Shown in pieces: positions 5,703 to 9,364 of a stretch of 9,364 bases of DNA. The DNA is taken from assembly GCA_009777365.1 (NCBI GenBank), contig WRLZ01000026.1:1-9364 (forward strand). The letters run 5' to 3'. The translations under genes and the position numbers were made by a program. Position 1 is the first letter of the stretch, and every line of letters begins with the position of its first letter. The notes beneath the pieces were generated by a model. That model worked only from the letters and a program-made list of their open reading frames with translations. It was not told the origin of the DNA and searched no databases. The DNA comes from Candidatus Saccharimonadota bacterium. Lineage in GTDB: Bacteria; Patescibacteriota; Saccharimonadia; Saccharimonadales; Saccharimonadaceae.

Positions 5703-7080
5703 AGAAGTTCCTTTCTTATATATTCTTCCATTCTTTCGTTATAGTCCGTGGAATTGAAGCCTGCTGTGTGAATCTTGGTTAGATCAAGATCGCTGTGCTC
5801 GGGGCGAGGGGAAATGCCGGTCTTGTCGCCGATATATTCAGCGGTAGAGGTTGGGATGACTTTTGCGTCGAAGCCTCCGATCTCGAAAACTCGGCTGGCG
5901 ATGTCTGCCCAGGAGGCGACTTTGCCGTCGTTGGTTAGGTTGTAGGTGCCGTAGGCTGGTTTGTTATCCAATAGGAAAGCGATGGCTCGGGCTAGTTCGT
6001 CGACAAAGGTGAGTCGGCCGGTTTGGTCGCTGACAACCTTGGGCGAGACGCCTTTTTGCCCAAGCTCGAACATGGTGCGTATGAAGTTTTTGCCGTTTCC
6101 GACAACCCAGCTGGTTCGGAGGATGTAATGGTTCGGGGCAAGAGATGCGGCAATGTCGCCAGCGGCCTTGGTTTGGCCGTAGACGCCAAGAGGAGAGAAG
6201 GATTCGGTTTCGGTATGGTTTGGGGTTTTGCCGTCGAAAACGTAGTCGGAGGAGATGTGGACGAGCGTTAGGCCGTATTTGTTCGCAATAGAAGCAAGAT
6301 TTGCGACGCCAGTGGAATTGATAGCCCAAGCTTTGGTGCGACCGTTATCCGTTTCGGCGCCGTCGACATCGGTCATGGCAGCGGCGTTGATGATAGTGGA
6401 ATATTCGCTCCAGTTGATTTTGCCTAGGCTTTCATTCGACGTAATGTCAATATCCGGGAAGTCGAGGGCGGTGGCGTCGGGATAGCGAGCGTGGAGCTCG
6501 GAGCCGAGTTGGCCGTTGGCGCCGATAATTATGATCTTGCTAAGCTCTAGTGGTTCAACATCCTTGAGTAGAGGATTTTGGGTTTTGTCCTTGTCGCTGA
6601 CTATAGCTTCGCTGAGCGGGATCGGCCACTTGACGTCGATTGATTCGTCGAAAAGGCTGACGGCGCTATATTTGAGGCTAGGCTCGTAATATCCGTCGAC
6701 GAGGTAGGTGTAGACTGTGTTGTCCTCTAGGGATTGGTAGGAATTGGCAACGCCCTTGGGAACATAAACTGCTTGCCCAGGAGTGATTTCAGTAGAGAAG
6801 GTTTGGCCGAAGCCGTCGCCTTTTCGCAGATCAACCCAAGCGGCAAAGACTTTGCCGCTAGTGACAGAAACGTATTTATTCCATGGCTCGGCATGGAAGC
6901 CGCGCGTAACTCCAAGGAAATGGTTGAAGGAGATATTGTTCTGAACTGGGCTTAACTTTGGAAGTCCAAGTCCGACGGCCTTGGCATTTTGCCAGTTCTC
7001 CTTAAACCAGCCGCGGTCGTCTTCGTGCAGATCCAGGTCTACGACGAAAAGGCCCTTGATGGGGGATTCTGATGCTTTCA

Positions 7081-7081
<1 letters not shown>
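5699..7081 (-). CDS. rmlCD: Fused RmlC-RmlD: dTDP-4-keto-sugar 3,5-epimerase and dTDP-rhamnose reductase
   Basis: A 460-aa bifunctional enzyme covering the last two steps of dTDP-L-rhamnose synthesis. Residues 1-157 are the RmlC cupin: [17 protein letters not shown] with the catalytic-type H63, [10 protein letters not shown] with D84, a PKGVANSY strand, and WPIP at the domain end. Residues 158-182 are a linker. Residues 183-460 are RmlD, an NAD(P)H-binding short-chain reductase: GANGQLG (187-193), [19 protein letters not shown], and YGQTK with the Y301-x3-K305 catalytic pair. Where many RmlC proteins have an 'AHGF' His this one has Asn (N113), which may be tolerated or may slow one epimerisation. 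It overlaps the rmlB stop by one base (TAATG) and has AAGGAG 11 nt before its ATG. The fusion would keep the two activities in equal amount. Confidence 0.9.
5709..5714 (-). promoter_or_regulatory. Shine-Dalgarno site of rmlA
   Basis: AAAGGA on the minus strand, 6 nt before the rmlA ATG and inside the end of rmlCD. It confirms the rmlA start. Confidence 0.7.
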
Positions 7082-9241
<2,160 letters not shown>

Positions 9242-9256
9242 GGTTTTATTATATCA
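9242..9256 (-). promoter_or_regulatory. Extended -10 promoter of the wbsX-like gene
   Basis: On the minus strand TGATATAAT (9256-9248) is an extended -10 that includes the TGA stop of the upstream gene. The ATG at 9241 follows 6 nt after TATAAT. No good -35 is seen at the expected distance, which is usual for extended -10 promoters. Confidence 0.6.
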
Positions 9257-9364
9257 CATTCTTTTAGAGGACAGGATTTTTTTAATATAATTTACGCCGA
9301 CACGACGAGATTTTTGGACTTTGCGGCGCTCGCGGAGGACTTTGGGGAGTAGGCCTAGAAAACC
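9254..9364 (-). CDS. C-terminal end of an upstream protein, probably a glycosyltransferase
   Basis: Thirty-six residues and a TGA are visible: GFLGLLPKVLRERRKVQKSR and on, ending KKILSSKRM. A short hydrophobic piece followed by a basic amphipathic tail (LPKVLRERRKVQ) is typical of the ends of family-2 glycosyltransferases in polysaccharide loci. The fragment is too short to assign a family with confidence. It is on the same strand as the wbsX-like gene, and its stop codon forms part of that gene's extended -10. Confidence 0.5.
   Translation of the reverse strand, partial: GFLGLLPKVLRERRKVQKSRRVGVNYIKKILSSKRM

Overview
The window suggests a Patescibacteria/CPR genome, most likely a Saccharibacteria (TM7)-type organism. 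This is inferred from gene content and style, not from a marker gene: a short HolA, a fused RmlC-RmlD, WbsX-type surface-sugar genes, and genes whose ATG lies only 5-7 nt after a -10 box. TGA is used as a normal stop at the expected ends of several families, so the standard bacterial code applies.

Region 1 (1 to about 4000) is accessory DNA. It holds four direct copies (226-383, 1095-1251, 2680-2836, 3598-3751) and one inverted partial copy (1-66) of a module of about 155 bp. At the protein level each reads as the last ~50 residues of a C-type-lectin / formylglycine-enzyme-like fold: W-S-G, then WFxRGG, then GFRG. Their DNA ends are nearly identical while their centres are almost completely different, which is how variable repeats of diversity-generating retroelements (DGRs) look. 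No reverse transcriptase and no full-length target gene is present here. Between the modules sit single cargo genes: an HNH nuclease (414-1046), an unrecognised 327-aa protein (1330-2313) and a Nudix hydrolase on the minus strand (2838-3428). A decayed minus-strand reading frame (2345-2584) lies between the unknown gene and the third module.

Region 2 (4041-4808) is holA, the delta subunit of the DNA polymerase III clamp loader. It is a housekeeping gene with a clear promoter and a leaderless start.

Region 3 (4851-9364, minus strand) is a surface-polysaccharide locus read right to left: the last 36 residues of an upstream protein (probably a glycosyltransferase), wbsX-like, rmlB, a fused rmlC-rmlD, and rmlA. 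Together the three rml genes supply all four activities (RmlA, B, C, D) from glucose-1-phosphate to dTDP-L-rhamnose. rmlB, rmlCD and rmlA overlap by 1 and 4 nt and form one operon with its own promoter. Within it, rmlCD and rmlA have Shine-Dalgarno sites, whereas the promoter-proximal genes are leaderless.

The most interesting material is the module array and its fixed relation to the promoters of the cargo genes.
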